Positions 12,695 to 12,945 of a stretch of 12,945 bases of DNA are shown here, one piece after another. This DNA is from CAZMGG01 sp964565715 (lineage in GTDB: Bacteria; Planctomycetota; UBA1135; UBA2386), in assembly GCA_964565715.1 (NCBI GenBank), contig CAZMGG010000150.1, positions 1 through 12,945 of the forward strand. The letters are read 5' to 3'. The notes under the pieces were generated by a model. The model ran no database searches, was not told the origin of the DNA, and saw nothing but the letters and a program-made list of their open reading frames with translations. Position numbers and translations under genes: made by a program. Numbering within the stretch: the stretch's first letter is position 1; each line of letters begins with the position of its first letter.

Positions 12695-12945
12695 TCAGCC
12701 CTTCACGCAGACGACCTGCTTCAGCGTGTGCACGACCTCCACCAGGTCCTGCTGCGCCGCCATCACTGCGTCGATGTCCTTGTAGGCGCCTGGCGTCTCG
12801 TCGAGCACGCCCTGGTCCTTGCGGCACTCGACGCCGGCCGTGGCCGCCTCGTGGTCCTGCACCGTGAAGCGGCGGTTGGCCTCGCCCCGCGACATCACCC
12901 GGCCCGCACCATGGCTGCACGAGTGGAAGCTGTCCGGGTTGCCCT
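12695..12945 (-). CDS. rtcB: RNA-splicing ligase RtcB, C-terminal part (5' end outside the window)
   Basis: RtcB joins 2',3'-cyclic phosphate or 3'-phosphate RNA ends to 5'-OH ends using GTP and Mn2+. Only the last 82 residues lie in the window; the gene continues beyond position 12945. The visible part includes GNPDSFHSCSHGAGRVMSR, the segment whose SHGAGR histidine I take to be the one guanylylated in known RtcB proteins, then RRFTVQD, DETPGAYKDIDAVMAAQQDLVEVVHTLKQVVCVKG, the canonical RtcB C-terminus. The reading frame is intact. It precedes rtcA by 2 nt, in the rtcB-rtcA order. Confidence 0.93.
   Translation of the reverse strand, partial: GNPDSFHSCSHGAGRVMSRGEANRRFTVQDHEAATAGVECRKDQGVLDETPGAYKDIDAVMAAQQDLVEVVHTLKQVVCVKG

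Noticed and set aside
11265..12785. Plus-strand 506-codon open frame over the membrane-protein and rtcA region
   Set aside because: It reads antisense to rtcA and out of frame with the membrane protein; no recognisable domains.

Overview
The window is very GC-rich (about 70% by eye), gene-dense and chromosomal in character. No mobile element, CRISPR array, rRNA or tRNA is visible. Few start codons have a clear Shine-Dalgarno sequence. The gene mix (a secreted sulfatase fused to an SGNH hydrolase, an ECF sigma factor with a soluble zinc-finger/TPR anti-sigma candidate, a secreted VWA protein, an orphan fliK-flhX pair) suggests an environmental bacterium, most likely Planctomycetota or a related high-GC lineage. 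That is an inference from content; no phylogenetic marker was searched.

Layout. 1-397: a small two-CxxC zinc-ribbon gene on the minus strand, with a strong terminator-like hairpin downstream. 673-1812: queG, epoxyqueuosine reductase (last step of queuosine tRNA modification), minus strand, with a 12-bp inverted repeat bracketing its start. 1923-2651: a degenerate histidine-kinase-like protein, plus strand, divergent from queG. 2824-5205: a plus-strand cluster of an ECF sigma factor, a zinc-finger/TPR protein that is probably its anti-sigma factor, and a small exported protein. 5230-6033: a cytoplasmic glycerophosphodiester phosphodiesterase, minus strand. 6123-7512: a FliK-like flagellar hook-length protein and a small FlhB C-terminal-like protein (FlhX), plus strand, overlapping by 8 bp. 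7515-11239: a minus-strand pair of the exported sulfatase/SGNH hydrolase fusion followed by an exported VWA-domain protein. 11329-11676: a small four-helix membrane protein, plus strand. 11673-12945: the RNA-repair pair rtcB (3' end only) then rtcA, minus strand.

How the parts work together. Two groups are coherent pathways: rtcB-rtcA (RNA ligation and RNA 3'-end cyclisation) and sigma/anti-sigma/exported protein (a likely signal-response module). The sulfatase-VWA pair points to work on sulfated, esterified polysaccharide in the periplasm or outside the cell. Packing is tight: convergent genes are separated by 24 nt, by 2 nt, or share a CTAG in which both stop codons overlap. The intergenic regions hold several perfect inverted repeats, described below, that could be operators, attenuators or translation-control elements. 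The best candidates for new biology are the pseudo-kinase beside the sigma module, the soluble zinc-finger/TPR anti-sigma with its unknown exported partner, and the sulfatase-SGNH fusion with its VWA neighbour.
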